64,000 bases of DNA from Paraburkholderia terricola (GTDB taxonomy: Bacteria > Pseudomonadota > Gammaproteobacteria > Burkholderiales > Burkholderiaceae), in NCBI RefSeq assembly GCF_900142195.1, contig NZ_FRAB01000023.1, positions 35,612 through 99,611 on the forward strand. The letters run 5' to 3'. The notes beneath the pieces are model-generated. The model worked only from the letters and a program-made list of their open reading frames with translations. It ran no database searches and was not told the DNA's origin. Position 1 is the first letter of the stretch; the number at the start of each line of letters is the position of its first letter. This document shows, one piece after another, positions 9,563-18,451 of the stretch. A program made the position numbers and the translations under genes.

Positions 9563-9597
9563 TACAATTGTATATTTGGACGCGATCCGGTTGTCAA
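9563..9597 (-). promoter_or_regulatory. Sigma70-like promoter overlapped by a palindromic operator
   Basis: On the minus strand TTGACA (9597-9592) is separated by 17 bases from TATACA (9574-9569), close to the sigma70 consensus, about 120 bp before the binding-protein start. An exact 10-bp palindrome, TACAATTGTA (9563-9572), overlaps the -10 box. A TTGTAA/TTACAA inverted pair lies at 9548-9553 and 9562-9567. A regulator bound here, most simply the SorC protein, would act directly on RNA polymerase and might also affect the divergent ATPase gene. Confidence 0.65.
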
Positions 9598-9704
9598 GAA
9601 CAAATTCGATAAGGGGTTCATGCTGCGTTGCACGGCACAGGCGCGCACGAGTCCGTTACCTTGCGCACGCCGATTCACGGCGAGCGCATCAGCAGGAGAC
9701 ACGC

Positions 9705-10829
9705 ATGAGCGCAGTTCAATTGCATCAGATCCGCAAGACGTTTGCGGGAACGGAAGTGTTGAAGAGCGTCGACATCGCCGTCGCAGATCGTGAGTTCATG
9801 GTGTTTGTCGGCCCTTCCGGCTGCGGTAAATCCACGTTGCTTCGCACGATTGCCGGACTGGAGCGCTGCGACTCGGGGCAGGTTCTGATCGGCGGAGAAG
9901 ACGTGACTGAACTGGAGCCGTCGCAACGCGGCGTGGCGATGGTGTTCCAATCGTATGCGCTCTATCCGCATATGTCGGTCTACGAGAACATTGCGTTCGG
10001 GCTGCGGATGATCAAGCTCCCCGAAGCGCAAATCAGGCAACGCGTGCAGCGCGCGGCACAGATCCTGCAGATCGAGCAATTGCTGGAGCGCAAACCTCGT
10101 GCGCTTTCGGGCGGGCAACGTCAGCGCGTCGCCATTGGGCGCTCGATCGTGCGCGAACCCAAGGTGTTTCTGTTCGACGAACCTTTGTCGAATCTGGACG
10201 CCGCATTGCGCGTGCAGATGCGGCTCGAGTTGATCAAGCTGCACAAGCAGCTCGAGGCAACGATGATCTACGTCACGCACGATCAAACCGAAGCCATGAC
10301 CATGGCTGACCGTATCGTCGTGTTGAATCATGGCAAGGTCGAACAGGTCGGCTCGCCGCTCGACCTGTACAGAACGCCCGTGAACCGCTTTGTCGCGGGG
10401 TTTATCGGCTCGCCGAAGATGAATTTCCTGCCGGTGAAGGTACTACGCGCGGATGCAGCGGGCGTGACGGTCGGGCTGCCCGGCGACACGCCGGTCACGC
10501 TGCCGTTTATCGCGGAGGACGTAAAAGCGGGCGACGTCCTGACCTTCGGCATTCGTCCCGAGCATCTGACGGAGAGCGCCGCGAGCGGCATGGAGGGCAA
10601 GCTGTCCGGCAAGGTCATCGTCGTCGAGCATCTCGGCGGCGAGACCTTGTTGCACGTCAATCTGGAAGGCGACGTACTGATTCAGGTAAAGGGCTCGGGC
10701 GAATCCACCACCACCGACGGCCAATCCATCGAGGCCGGTTTCGGGCTTCGTCACGTGCACCTGTTCCGCGAAAACGGCGAGGCGTTGAAGCGCTTTCAGA
10801 CAGTGGCGCGGACCGCCGCAACGGCTTGA
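9705..10829 (+). CDS. Sugar ABC transporter ATP-binding protein (MalK/UgpC type)
   Basis: ATPase of 374 residues that energises a CUT1 sugar importer. Walker A GPSGCGKST is at residues 36-44, signature LSGGQ at 134-138, and Walker B VFLFDEP at 154-160. The C-terminal third is the TOBE-type regulatory domain of MalK-like ATPases. AGGAGAC precedes ATG at 9705; the upstream open frame from 9576 is unlikely to be used. It is divergent from the operon that encodes the matching binding protein and permeases, which lacks an ATPase gene of its own, so the two transcripts together build one transporter. Confidence 0.92.
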   Translation: MSAVQLHQIRKTFAGTEVLKSVDIAVADREFMVFVGPSGCGKSTLLRTIAGLERCDSGQVLIGGEDVTELEPSQRGVAMVFQSYALYPHMSVYENIAFGLRMIKLPEAQIRQRVQRAAQILQIEQLLERKPRALSGGQRQRVAIGRSIVREPKVFLFDEPLSNLDAALRVQMRLELIKLHKQLEATMIYVTHDQTEAMTMADRIVVLNHGKVEQVGSPLDLYRTPVNRFVAGFIGSPKMNFLPVKVLRADAAGVTVGLPGDTPVTLPFIAEDVKAGDVLTFGIRPEHLTESAASGMEGKLSGKVIVVEHLGGETLLHVNLEGDVLIQVKGSGESTTTDGQSIEAGFGLRHVHLFRENGEALKRFQTVARTAATA

Positions 10830-10855
10830 CCCGCGAGCCCATCGCCCTACGCTGC

Positions 10856-11725
10856 TCAGTCGGCCCGCCGCCGCGATGAAATCGCCGACGCCGTCGATAT
10901 GACCAGATCGGCAAAGCGACGCTCGTCGCGATCCGCTTGCCAGCGCGGCCGCGCAACAGCGATATTGACCGCGCCAATGCCGCGCCCGCGCGAATTCGTC
11001 ACAGCCGCGGCCGTGGAAATATCGCTGACGAAGTACTCGTCTTCCGTGTGCGCGTAGCCCTGCTTGCGAATCTGCGCAATGCGCTCCTTGATCTTGCGAG
11101 GCTGATAGACCGTGGCCGACGTGTACGCGACAAGATTCGTGCGCTGAAGAATGTCGTCGATCTCACCGTCGTCGAAAGTCGCGAGAATCGCCAGCCCCGG
11201 CGCCGTGCAATAGGCCGGCAGGCGCGAGCCCGTGATCACGTGCGCATTGAAGACGTTGCGGCTCACCACGCGCAGCACGAAGATAATGTCCGTGCCGTCC
11301 AGAACCGTGAGATTCGTGGCCTCCTCGGTCTCCGAACCGAGTTGCTGCAAATACGGCGTGGCGCGGCTCACCAGGTCGTTCGAGGTCAGATAGTGGTAAG
11401 TGAAATCGAGCAGCTTGGGCGACAGTTCATATTTGCGGCTTTCGGGATCTTTGAACAGATAGCCGAGTGCCGCAAGCGTGAACGTGAAGCGCTGCGTCGA
11501 ACTCATGTCGAAGCCGGTGAGCGCGGCGATCTCCGAGAGCGACAACTGCCGCTTGCTGCCGTCAAAAGCGGTGAGCACGGTCATCGCTTTCTCAACCGAT
11601 TGGACGTACAACGAAGACGCCGTTGGATCGGCCGCGGCTTCCACAAGCGCAGTGGGGTCGCTCTTTTTCTTACGCGGAGTTTTGGGCGGCGCAGTGGTCA
11701 CGATGGAAACCCGTTGTGCTAACAA
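10856..11725 (-). CDS. IclR-family transcriptional regulator
   Basis: A 289-residue regulator: an N-terminal winged helix-turn-helix (KAMTVLTAFDGSKRQLSLSE, then TGFDMSSTQRFTFTLAALGY) and a C-terminal IclR effector domain (IRKQGYAHTEDEYFVSDIST). The N-terminus is low-complexity and basic (TPRKKKSDP). Start is uncertain: TTG at 11725, or GTG at 11701, and neither has a strong ribosome site. It is the last gene of the acyl-CoA/ABC unit, 50 bp after the ligase stop, and has its own inverted repeat upstream. It probably represses the operon and itself. Confidence 0.88.
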   Translation of the reverse strand: MLAQRVSIVTTAPPKTPRKKKSDPTALVEAAADPTASSLYVQSVEKAMTVLTAFDGSKRQLSLSEIAALTGFDMSSTQRFTFTLAALGYLFKDPESRKYELSPKLLDFTYHYLTSNDLVSRATPYLQQLGSETEEATNLTVLDGTDIIFVLRVVSRNVFNAHVITGSRLPAYCTAPGLAILATFDDGEIDDILQRTNLVAYTSATVYQPRKIKERIAQIRKQGYAHTEDEYFVSDISTAAAVTNSRGRGIGAVNIAVARPRWQADRDERRFADLVISTASAISSRRRAD

Positions 11726-11733
11726 GCCTGAAT

Positions 11734-11768
11734 TATCGCATACAGATATTGACTATCTATATGCGATA
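11734..11768. promoter_or_regulatory. Perfect inverted repeat upstream of iclR (candidate operator)
   Basis: TATCGCATA (11734-11742) and its exact complement TATGCGATA (11760-11768) are separated by 17 bases, directly upstream of the IclR start. The segment 11752-11768 matches, in 15 of 17 positions, the reverse complement of 18098-18114 in front of the enoyl-CoA hydratase gene. The shared element is the best candidate for IclR binding. Confidence 0.6.
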
Positions 11769-11775
11769 GAGCATC

Positions 11776-13317
11776 TCACGCCGCCACGCTGTTCAATCGG
11801 TCCCATGCATCGCTGACATCGCGTGCCAGCAGGTGCTTTTTAATGCGCTCGCTGGGCGTCAGTTCGAAGTGTGTCACCGCGCGATAGTAACGCGGCAACT
11901 GGAAGCTCGCGAGACGCTCCGCCGCCCACGCATGCACCGATTCCCAGTCGAGCGCGGCGTCCTTGAACTGCACGTTCAGCAGAATGTCCTGCTCGCCGAT
12001 CGCCGAGGCCACCCCGATCGCGGCGCTCGCCCTGATCGCCGGATGCTGCGCGAACACGCGCTCGATCTCCCACGCCGAGACGTTCTCGCCGCGCACACGC
12101 ATGCTGTCGGTGCGCCTGCCGACGAAGTACAGGTCGCCATCGGCGTCCCGGCGCGCGCTATCGCCGGTGTGCAGTTTGCCATTGCGAAGCGCCGCCCGCG
12201 TCGCGTCGTCATTGTTCAGATAGGCCGGCAAGAACGTGCCTTCCACGCGGCTCGACAGGACGATTTCGCCCGCCTCCCCGTCCGCGACCGGCTCGCCGTT
12301 CTCGTCGAGCAATTCGACGTCGATCCACGGCAACGCCTTGCCGATCGAACCGGGCTTGCCGCTCGCATTCAGTGTCGCGAAGCTCGAACACTCGGTCATG
12401 CCATAGCACTCGCGCAGTCGAACCCGCAAACGCGACTCGATGGCCGCCCACGCGGACGCGCTCACACCCGCGCCCCACGCGACGCGAAGCGTGTGCGCGT
12501 GCGGTTGCGCGTCGGCGGGAAGCTGCATCAGGATATCGAGCACGCCGCCCAGGTAATGCAGTTGCGTCGCCCTTGAGCGGGCAATCTGCGCCCAGAACTG
12601 CGTGGCCGAAAAGCGCGGCACGACGTGCAACTCGACCGCTTCGAGAAAGGGCAGCAACAGCATCTGCGCGCCGCCGATGTGGCAAAGCGGCTCCCAAAGA
12701 AACAGCCTGTCGCCGGCGCGCACGTCCGCCACCTGCAACGCCGCCTCGCTCGCGATTCGCATCATCCGGTGCGTGAACACCACGCCCTTGGGCGCGCCCG
12801 TCGTGCCCGACGTATAGATCACGCACAGCGGATCGAACGGATCGATGCGCGGCGCGGACAGCGCGGCGCCGCTATCGCCCGCGTCGAACGCCGGCATTCG
12901 AACGATGCGGGTCGGCCCGCACGCCACACCGTCGATCGCTTCGTCGAACATCGGCTCGGAGACGAAGAGCTTCGGCTCCGCATGCTCGAGCAGATATTCG
13001 AGCCCGGCACGGCGCAGCTTCGTATTCACCGGCACCCACACGAGACCACTGACGATCAGCGCATGGATGAGATGGATATGCTCGGCGCTGTTGCCGAGCA
13101 TTACCGCGACGCGGTCGCCCGCCGTCAGCTTCTGCTGCGCGAACCAGCGTTGCAATTGCGCGATGCGTTGCGCGGATTCGGCACGCGGGACCGCGTGCCC
13201 GTCGAAATGCAGTACGGCGTTCGACGCACCATCGCGCAGTCCGGCGACGATCAGCGGCGCGCAGTCCAGCGCGTCTTGCGGGTGACGTTGGGCGAAATAC
13301 TGGGAATAGCTGTGCAT
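11776..13317 (-). CDS. AMP-dependent acyl-CoA synthetase/ligase
   Basis: Adenylate-forming enzyme of 513 residues, cytosolic, predicted to activate a carboxylic acid as its CoA thioester with ATP. The AMP-binding motif IYTSGTTGAPKG is near residues 167-178. The YGMTE motif, the GDSARRDADGDLYFVGRRTD hinge region and the C-terminal catalytic lysine in RIKKHLLARD are all present. Size fits the crotonobetaine/cyclohexanecarboxylate-type ligases. It sits directly after a spermidine/iron-type ABC importer and in one unit with an enoyl-CoA hydratase, so the imported solute is probably an acid that is activated here. Confidence 0.87.
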   Translation of the reverse strand: MHSYSQYFAQRHPQDALDCAPLIVAGLRDGASNAVLHFDGHAVPRAESAQRIAQLQRWFAQQKLTAGDRVAVMLGNSAEHIHLIHALIVSGLVWVPVNTKLRRAGLEYLLEHAEPKLFVSEPMFDEAIDGVACGPTRIVRMPAFDAGDSGAALSAPRIDPFDPLCVIYTSGTTGAPKGVVFTHRMMRIASEAALQVADVRAGDRLFLWEPLCHIGGAQMLLLPFLEAVELHVVPRFSATQFWAQIARSRATQLHYLGGVLDILMQLPADAQPHAHTLRVAWGAGVSASAWAAIESRLRVRLRECYGMTECSSFATLNASGKPGSIGKALPWIDVELLDENGEPVADGEAGEIVLSSRVEGTFLPAYLNNDDATRAALRNGKLHTGDSARRDADGDLYFVGRRTDSMRVRGENVSAWEIERVFAQHPAIRASAAIGVASAIGEQDILLNVQFKDAALDWESVHAWAAERLASFQLPRYYRAVTHFELTPSERIKKHLLARDVSDAWDRLNSVAA

Positions 13318-13342
13318 GGGTCGATAGCGTGGAAACGGTACG

Positions 13343-15124
13343 TTAGCGCGTCGTGCGCCGAAGCCGTGAGGAAATGAAAACGACCAGTGCGATCAGAACG
13401 ACGAGCGTCGTCGAGACCGCGGCGAGCGTCGGCGTAACGGCAAGCTGGATGTCGTCCCACATCTGCTTGGGCAGCGTGGTGTTGATGCCGCCGCTCACGA
13501 AGATCGCGATCGTCAGATCGTCGAACGAAACGATGAAGGCGAACAGGAAAGCCGCGGTGACGCTCGCCATCAACAACGGCAGCACGATCGTCGCAATGCG
13601 TCGGACGGGCGACGCGCCCATCACCCGCGCCGCGTCGTCGAGGCGCCAGTCGAACTGGCGAAAGCCGGCCGCGAGCGTGACCACCACATAGGGAATCGCC
13701 AGCACGGTGTGGCCGATCACGAGGCCGGCGTTGGTGCCGGTCAGCCCAAAGCGCGCGAACAGATACAGCAGGCCGACCGCGATCACGATGCGCGGCACGA
13801 TCAGCGGCGCGACGAGCAACGCGAAGAGCGGCTTGCTCGCGCGCTGCGACATGCGGGTCAGCGCAAGCGTCGCGCCGAGACCGAGTGCCAGCGACAGCAC
13901 CGCGGTGCCAAGCCCGACTTCAAAGGAGCGAATCAATGCGCTCTGCCATACCGGCGATTGCAAAAACGTGCCGAACCATTTGAAGCTGAACAGCTTGGGC
14001 GGAAATGCAATGAAGTCGCTGCGCGTGAAGGCATAAGGAATGACCGACAACACCGGCGCCACCAGCACCGCAAGGACCGCGAACGTGTAGAGACGCAGCG
14101 GCCCGAAGCCTCGCTCGGCAGGCGCCGCGCCCGTCATGCGGCGTTTGACGAGCGGCGCCGTCAAGCGGCCCGCCGCTATCAGCAAGGCCAGCTTCACGCC
14201 GTGCGCGCGCGAGCCGCGGCGCTTGTCCCGCACTTCGCCCGTCAACGACGAGAGGCCCACGAACCGGTCGTAGACGAGAAAGATCACGATCGAGCACACC
14301 AGCAAGACCGTGGACAACGCACCGGCGAAGCGCATATCGAACAATTCGAGCACCGATGAGATCACCAGTTGCGCGATCATCGTTTCCTTCGGCGAACCGA
14401 GCAGCGCGGGCACGATGAAGAAACCGAGGCTCGAAATGAACACGAGCAGGCCGGCCGCCGCGACGCCGGGCGAGGAGAGCGGCAGAAACACCGTGAAGAA
14501 ACTCGTGCCGCGCTCGGCGCCCAGCGTCTCGGCGGCCTGCGCGAGACGATCGTCGATGCCGCGCATGACCGGCAACATCGTCATGACGGCGAGCGGCAGC
14601 ATCGCGTGCACCATGCCGATCAGCACACCCGTCAGCGACGGAATCGTGCCGTTGGTCCGGCTAACGAGACCGAGGGCGAGCGCGACCGTCGAAAGTACTC
14701 CGGTCTTCGACAGCAGCAGCATCCACGCATAGGTTTTCACGAGGTAGCTGGTCCAGAACGGCAGCATGATCCACAGCAGCCACCGCTCGCGCGAGCGCGG
14801 CGACAGACGGCTCAGCAAATACGCCACGGGATAGCCGAGCAGCACGGAAATCGCGGCGGTCAGGAACGAGATGGAAAACGTAATCCACAGCACTTTGGCG
14901 TAGACCGGCGTGCGCGCGATCCGCTCGAATTGCGCGAGCCCGAACGTGCCGTCCGCGCTGAAGAGACCGCCCTGCAGAATCTCGCCGACCGGCACGATGA
15001 AAAACAGCAGCAGGAACAGCAGCGCCGGGACGATCGGCAGCAGACGCATCGAGTGCGCAACCCAGCGGAAACGGCGCGCACGCGCGGCGTCGCGTGGAGG
15101 CTGAGCCTGGAGGGCAATGGTCAT
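13343..15124 (-). CDS. ABC transporter permease, two permease domains fused (PotB-PotC type)
   Basis: Inner-membrane protein of 593 residues, about twice the length of a single permease. The N-terminal half (to about residue 290) and the C-terminal half (from about 335) are each a six-helix permease domain, joined by a basic linker (RDKRRGSRAHGVKLALLI, later VKRRMTGAAPAERGFG). EAA-like docking loops occur in both: LAQAAETLGAERGTSFFTVF and LDDAARVMGASPVRRIATIV. AAGGAAC precedes the ATG. The same fusion is known in iron(III) importers of the FbpB type. Here it lies with a PotA-like ATPase and a Tat-exported binding protein. Confidence 0.9.
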   Translation of the reverse strand: MTIALQAQPPRDAARARRFRWVAHSMRLLPIVPALLFLLLFFIVPVGEILQGGLFSADGTFGLAQFERIARTPVYAKVLWITFSISFLTAAISVLLGYPVAYLLSRLSPRSRERWLLWIMLPFWTSYLVKTYAWMLLLSKTGVLSTVALALGLVSRTNGTIPSLTGVLIGMVHAMLPLAVMTMLPVMRGIDDRLAQAAETLGAERGTSFFTVFLPLSSPGVAAAGLLVFISSLGFFIVPALLGSPKETMIAQLVISSVLELFDMRFAGALSTVLLVCSIVIFLVYDRFVGLSSLTGEVRDKRRGSRAHGVKLALLIAAGRLTAPLVKRRMTGAAPAERGFGPLRLYTFAVLAVLVAPVLSVIPYAFTRSDFIAFPPKLFSFKWFGTFLQSPVWQSALIRSFEVGLGTAVLSLALGLGATLALTRMSQRASKPLFALLVAPLIVPRIVIAVGLLYLFARFGLTGTNAGLVIGHTVLAIPYVVVTLAAGFRQFDWRLDDAARVMGASPVRRIATIVLPLLMASVTAAFLFAFIVSFDDLTIAIFVSGGINTTLPKQMWDDIQLAVTPTLAAVSTTLVVLIALVVFISSRLRRTTR

Positions 15125-15143
15125 GGTCGTTCCTTGGCGCTCG

Positions 15144-16214
15144 TCATGCGGAGAGCAGCGTAGTGCGATGCGGATCCCACACCAGCCCGACCGTATCGCC
15201 GATGCACGGCGACAGGCCGCGCTCGCACCGCACGCTCAGGTGACTGCCGTCGGACAGGGTGAGTTGAACACGCGTATCGCTGCCGAAGAACACGATGTCG
15301 GAGATCGTGCCGTCGAGGAAGCCGCTCTTCGGCTCGACGAGACGCGGCGCTTCAGGGCGCAGCAGCAGGCAGTGCCTCGCGCCTGGCGAGCCGGGCATGG
15401 CGGCGCCACGTTGCGGCAGCGGGACGCGGCCACCCGCGGTCAGCAGGATCGGTTCGCCCGCCGGGCCGCGCTCGTGATCGACAGCGCCTTCGAGCAGATT
15501 CGAATGACCGATGAAACCCGCCGCGAAGCGCGTGGCCGGCCGGTCATACAGATCGACCGGCGTGCCCACCTGTTCGATGCGCGCCTGATTCATCAGGCAG
15601 ATGCGATCCGACAGCGTTAGCGCTTCGTCCTGGTCGTGCGTCACGTACACGAAGGTCGCGCCGAGCTCCTTATGCAAGCGGCGAATCTCCGACTGCATGT
15701 GCTCGCGCAATTTCTTGTCGAGCGCACCGAGCGGTTCGTCGAGCAGAATCACCGAAGGCCGGTAAGCGAAGCAGCGCGCCAGCGCGATGCGCTGCTGCTG
15801 GCCGCCCGACAGTTCCCGCGGATAACGCTTCGCGTAGTCGTTCATGCGCACCATCGTCAGCGCATCGTCCACCGCGCGTTTGACTTCCTCGCGCGACTGG
15901 CGGCGCATGCGCAAACCGTACGCCACGTTGTCCCACACGCTCATGTGCGGAAACAGCGCATAGCTCTGGAACACCATGCCGATGCCGCGCTTGCCGGGTT
16001 CCACATGCGTGACGTCGCGGCCGGCGATTTCGATGCGCCCCGCGCTCGGCGCGACCAGTCCGGAAATCATCTGCAACAGCGTGGTCTTGCCCGAGCCGGA
16101 CGGGCCGAGCAGCGTGAGAAATTCGCCGGCCTGCACGGTCAGATCGGTGGGCTGCAACGCAACCGTTTCACCGTAGCTTTTAGCGATGCCGATGGTTTCG
16201 AGTTTGGCACTCAT
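15144..16214 (-). CDS. ABC transporter ATP-binding protein (PotA type)
   Basis: ATPase of 356 residues for the neighbouring fused permease. Walker A GPSGSGKTT, signature LSGGQQQR, Walker B VILLDEP and a C-terminal TOBE domain (FAAGFIGHSNLLEG and following) are visible. Family members drive uptake of spermidine/putrescine, iron(III) or organic acids. A GAGGTCGCG ribosome site precedes the ATG; the gene lies 10 bp after the binding-protein gene and 19 bp before the permease gene, a tight operon arrangement. Confidence 0.92.
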   Translation of the reverse strand: MSAKLETIGIAKSYGETVALQPTDLTVQAGEFLTLLGPSGSGKTTLLQMISGLVAPSAGRIEIAGRDVTHVEPGKRGIGMVFQSYALFPHMSVWDNVAYGLRMRRQSREEVKRAVDDALTMVRMNDYAKRYPRELSGGQQQRIALARCFAYRPSVILLDEPLGALDKKLREHMQSEIRRLHKELGATFVYVTHDQDEALTLSDRICLMNQARIEQVGTPVDLYDRPATRFAAGFIGHSNLLEGAVDHERGPAGEPILLTAGGRVPLPQRGAAMPGSPGARHCLLLRPEAPRLVEPKSGFLDGTISDIVFFGSDTRVQLTLSDGSHLSVRCERGLSPCIGDTVGLVWDPHRTTLLSA

Positions 16215-16224
16215 CGCGACCTCT

Positions 16225-17286
16225 TCAGGAAATGATCCAGGTATTGAAGCGCTCGGTCACCTTCTGACGGTTGTCCGCCCACCATTGCGGACTCGGCAGG
16301 CGCATTTCGCGCAGATTGTCCGGCGCGGTGGGCAGAATCGCCGCGCGGGCGGCCGGGATCGATTCGAACGATTTGCGATTGGTCGGACCGTAGGCAAGCG
16401 TGGCCGTCAGCGTCGCCTGGCGTTTCGCATCGGCGCAAAAGCGCACGAACTGCCTCGCGAATTCGGCACGCGGCGTGCCTTTCGGAATACCCCATCCCTC
16501 GATTGAATAGAGGCCCTGATTCCACACGATCGTGACCGGCGCACCGCCGTCGCGGGCGGCCTGAGCACGGCCGTTCCACGTCGAGATCATGTCGACGTCG
16601 CCGCTCTGGATCGCCTGCATGGCTTGCGCGCCGGACGTCCACCAGATGTTCACGTGCGGCTTGATCCGGTCGAGACTGCGGAACGCGCGATCGACGTCGA
16701 GCGGATACAGCTTGTCGAGCGGCACGCCGTCGGCGAGCAGCGCCTGTTCGAGCGTGTCCAGCGGACTGCGGCGCAGGCAGCGGCGGCCCGGAAAGCGCTT
16801 GACGTCCCAGAAGTCCGCCCACGACTTGGGACCGTTCTGGCCGAACTTGTCCTGGCGGTACGCGAGCACGGTGGCGTAGACATCGACGCCGAGCCAGTTC
16901 GGCGTCACGGCATCGGTCATCAGATCGGGAAAATCGCTCGCCTTCAGACCGATCGGTTCGAGAAAGCCTTTTGATTCGAGGTACGGGATATCGGCGGAAA
17001 GCGTGAGCGTGGTGACGTCCCAGACGAAGTTCTTCGTCTGCACCATCGCCGCGAGTTGCGCGACGGGTTGCGATTCGCGCGCGACACTCACCACCTTGAT
17101 GCCGGTGGCTTTTTCGAACGGAGCGTAAAACGCGTCGCGATAGGCGGTGGTGTAGGGACCGCCGGGATCCGATACGACGATCTGTTTGGACTGCGCGCCG
17201 GCCAGCACCGGCATGGCGCCCGCGAGTGCTGCGCCGCCGACGCCCTGCAGAAAGCGGCGCCGGTTCAGGTTGAGGTCTTGCGTCAT
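16225..17286 (-). CDS. ABC transporter substrate-binding protein (PotD type) with Tat signal
   Basis: Periplasmic binding protein of 353 residues. The N-terminus NLNRRRFLQGVGGAAL is a twin-arginine signal, followed by a hydrophobic stretch and a likely cut after LAGA. The mature part resembles spermidine/putrescine-type binding proteins (VVSDPGGPYTTAYRDAFYAP, then FWDVKRFPGRR). The adjacent acyl-CoA ligase and enoyl-CoA hydratase argue for a carboxylate ligand rather than a polyamine, but this is inference from context. Confidence 0.87.
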   Translation of the reverse strand: MTQDLNLNRRRFLQGVGGAALAGAMPVLAGAQSKQIVVSDPGGPYTTAYRDAFYAPFEKATGIKVVSVARESQPVAQLAAMVQTKNFVWDVTTLTLSADIPYLESKGFLEPIGLKASDFPDLMTDAVTPNWLGVDVYATVLAYRQDKFGQNGPKSWADFWDVKRFPGRRCLRRSPLDTLEQALLADGVPLDKLYPLDVDRAFRSLDRIKPHVNIWWTSGAQAMQAIQSGDVDMISTWNGRAQAARDGGAPVTIVWNQGLYSIEGWGIPKGTPRAEFARQFVRFCADAKRQATLTATLAYGPTNRKSFESIPAARAAILPTAPDNLREMRLPSPQWWADNRQKVTERFNTWIIS

Positions 17287-17331
17287 GCTCGGGTCTCCCG
17301 CACAGGATGAAAAGGAACGGCCGCTGCGTGG

Positions 17332-18093
17332 CTACTTCGCGCGTTCGCGAAAGAACGCTTCCATCATTCGCGCCGGCTCGCCGGAGTCGTAGGCTTCACG
17401 CTGGATGCGTGCGCCGGCTGCGATGGCGTCGCGAAAGCCCGGCTCGGTCATCTCGCGAAAACGCTGCTTGTCCAGACGCATTGCGACGGGCGGCTTCGCG
17501 GCGAGCTCAGTGGCGATTTCAAGCGCCTTCGCGAACACCTGGTCTGCCGGCACGATGTGATGAATCAGCCCGATGCGGTGACATTCGTCGGCATCCATCA
17601 GGCGGCCCGTCAGCGTCAATTCGATCGTGCGCGACATGCCGAGCATTTCGCTCATGATCCACGGCCCGGTAGTGCTCGCAATGCCCGCGTTGATCTCGGG
17701 CTGCCCCATGCGCACGCCCGGATGGCCGACGCGAATATCGCCGAGCAACGCAACCTGGAAGGCCGAGCCGGCGGCCGTACCGTTCAACGCCATGACGAGC
17801 GGCTTCTTCAAGCCGCGCAGCACCGCGTAGTAGCGCTCCCACTCCTTGACCCACACCACCGCGCGCTCGCCGTCGAAGTCGTGCGCCTCCGACAGATCCT
17901 GTCCCGCCGAAAACGCGCGGTCGCCGGCGCCGGTCATGACGATCGCGGCCACGTCGCTGTCCGCGTCGAAGCGCTGCAACGCGTCGATGATCATTTCGCG
18001 CATCGCGGTAGTCCAGGCATTGAGGCTGGCGGGACGGTTCAACGTGATGACGGCGACGCGCCCGTGGCTCGAAACAAGAATGTCTTCGTTCAT
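17332..18093 (-). CDS. Enoyl-CoA hydratase/isomerase family protein
   Basis: Crotonase-fold enzyme of 253 residues, cytosolic. The two oxyanion-hole segments are visible (RAFSAGQDLS and LNGTAAGSAFQVALLGD), as is the glutamate-bearing segment RMGQPEINAGI. It should hydrate or isomerise an enoyl-CoA. It is the first gene of the unit that also encodes the importer and the acyl-CoA synthetase. The start at 18093 follows the promoter and operator at 18098-18157; the ribosome site is weak. Confidence 0.88.
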   Translation of the reverse strand: MNEDILVSSHGRVAVITLNRPASLNAWTTAMREMIIDALQRFDADSDVAAIVMTGAGDRAFSAGQDLSEAHDFDGERAVVWVKEWERYYAVLRGLKKPLVMALNGTAAGSAFQVALLGDIRVGHPGVRMGQPEINAGIASTTGPWIMSEMLGMSRTIELTLTGRLMDADECHRIGLIHHIVPADQVFAKALEIATELAAKPPVAMRLDKQRFREMTEPGFRDAIAAGARIQREAYDSGEPARMMEAFFRERAK

Positions 18094-18097
18094 TTGT

Positions 18098-18157
18098 TAT
18101 CTCATAGAGATAGTTGATGGTGTATAGAAATATACGTTTGCCAAAATACACATGCAA
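18098..18157 (-). promoter_or_regulatory. Promoter and candidate IclR operator of the acyl-CoA/ABC operon
   Basis: On the minus strand TTGCAT (18157-18152) and TATATT (18134-18129) are spaced by 17 bases, a plausible sigma70 promoter. GTATA-GAAA-TATAC (18122-18135) and TATCTC-ATA-GAGATA (18098-18112) are palindromes at and downstream of the expected transcription start, where a repressor would block transcription. The latter shares its core with the inverted repeat before iclR. Confidence 0.6.
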
Positions 18158-18451
18158 GGTGAATGGGCTGGGGGTTTACGCGCAGCGGCAACTCATGCGT
18201 GAGTTCGCAACCAGAGGCAAGCTCGTGGGATCGGCTCAATGTCCGGCACAGGTACTTCGCGCCGGTCGAGACGGGGCAGGAGCGATAGCGCGGGACGCAA
18301 TGGACTCGTCGCCGGGTCGCCGGAAGGTGCGGCGCAGGCGCTTGTGGGAAGGGGGATGCCACCGTGCATCGAACTCGGCCGGGTCGATGCGGCAACGTCG
18401 ATACAGTGCGAATTTCAGTCTACAGTTGGCCGTGGATGATGCGAGGACATC
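18158..18451. other. Rest of the intergenic region before the DUF2784 gene
   Basis: Together with the promoter region just described this makes a 358-bp gap between divergent genes. Apart from a GAGGACATC ribosome site at its end I see no gene, repeat or recognisable RNA in it. Confidence 0.4.
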
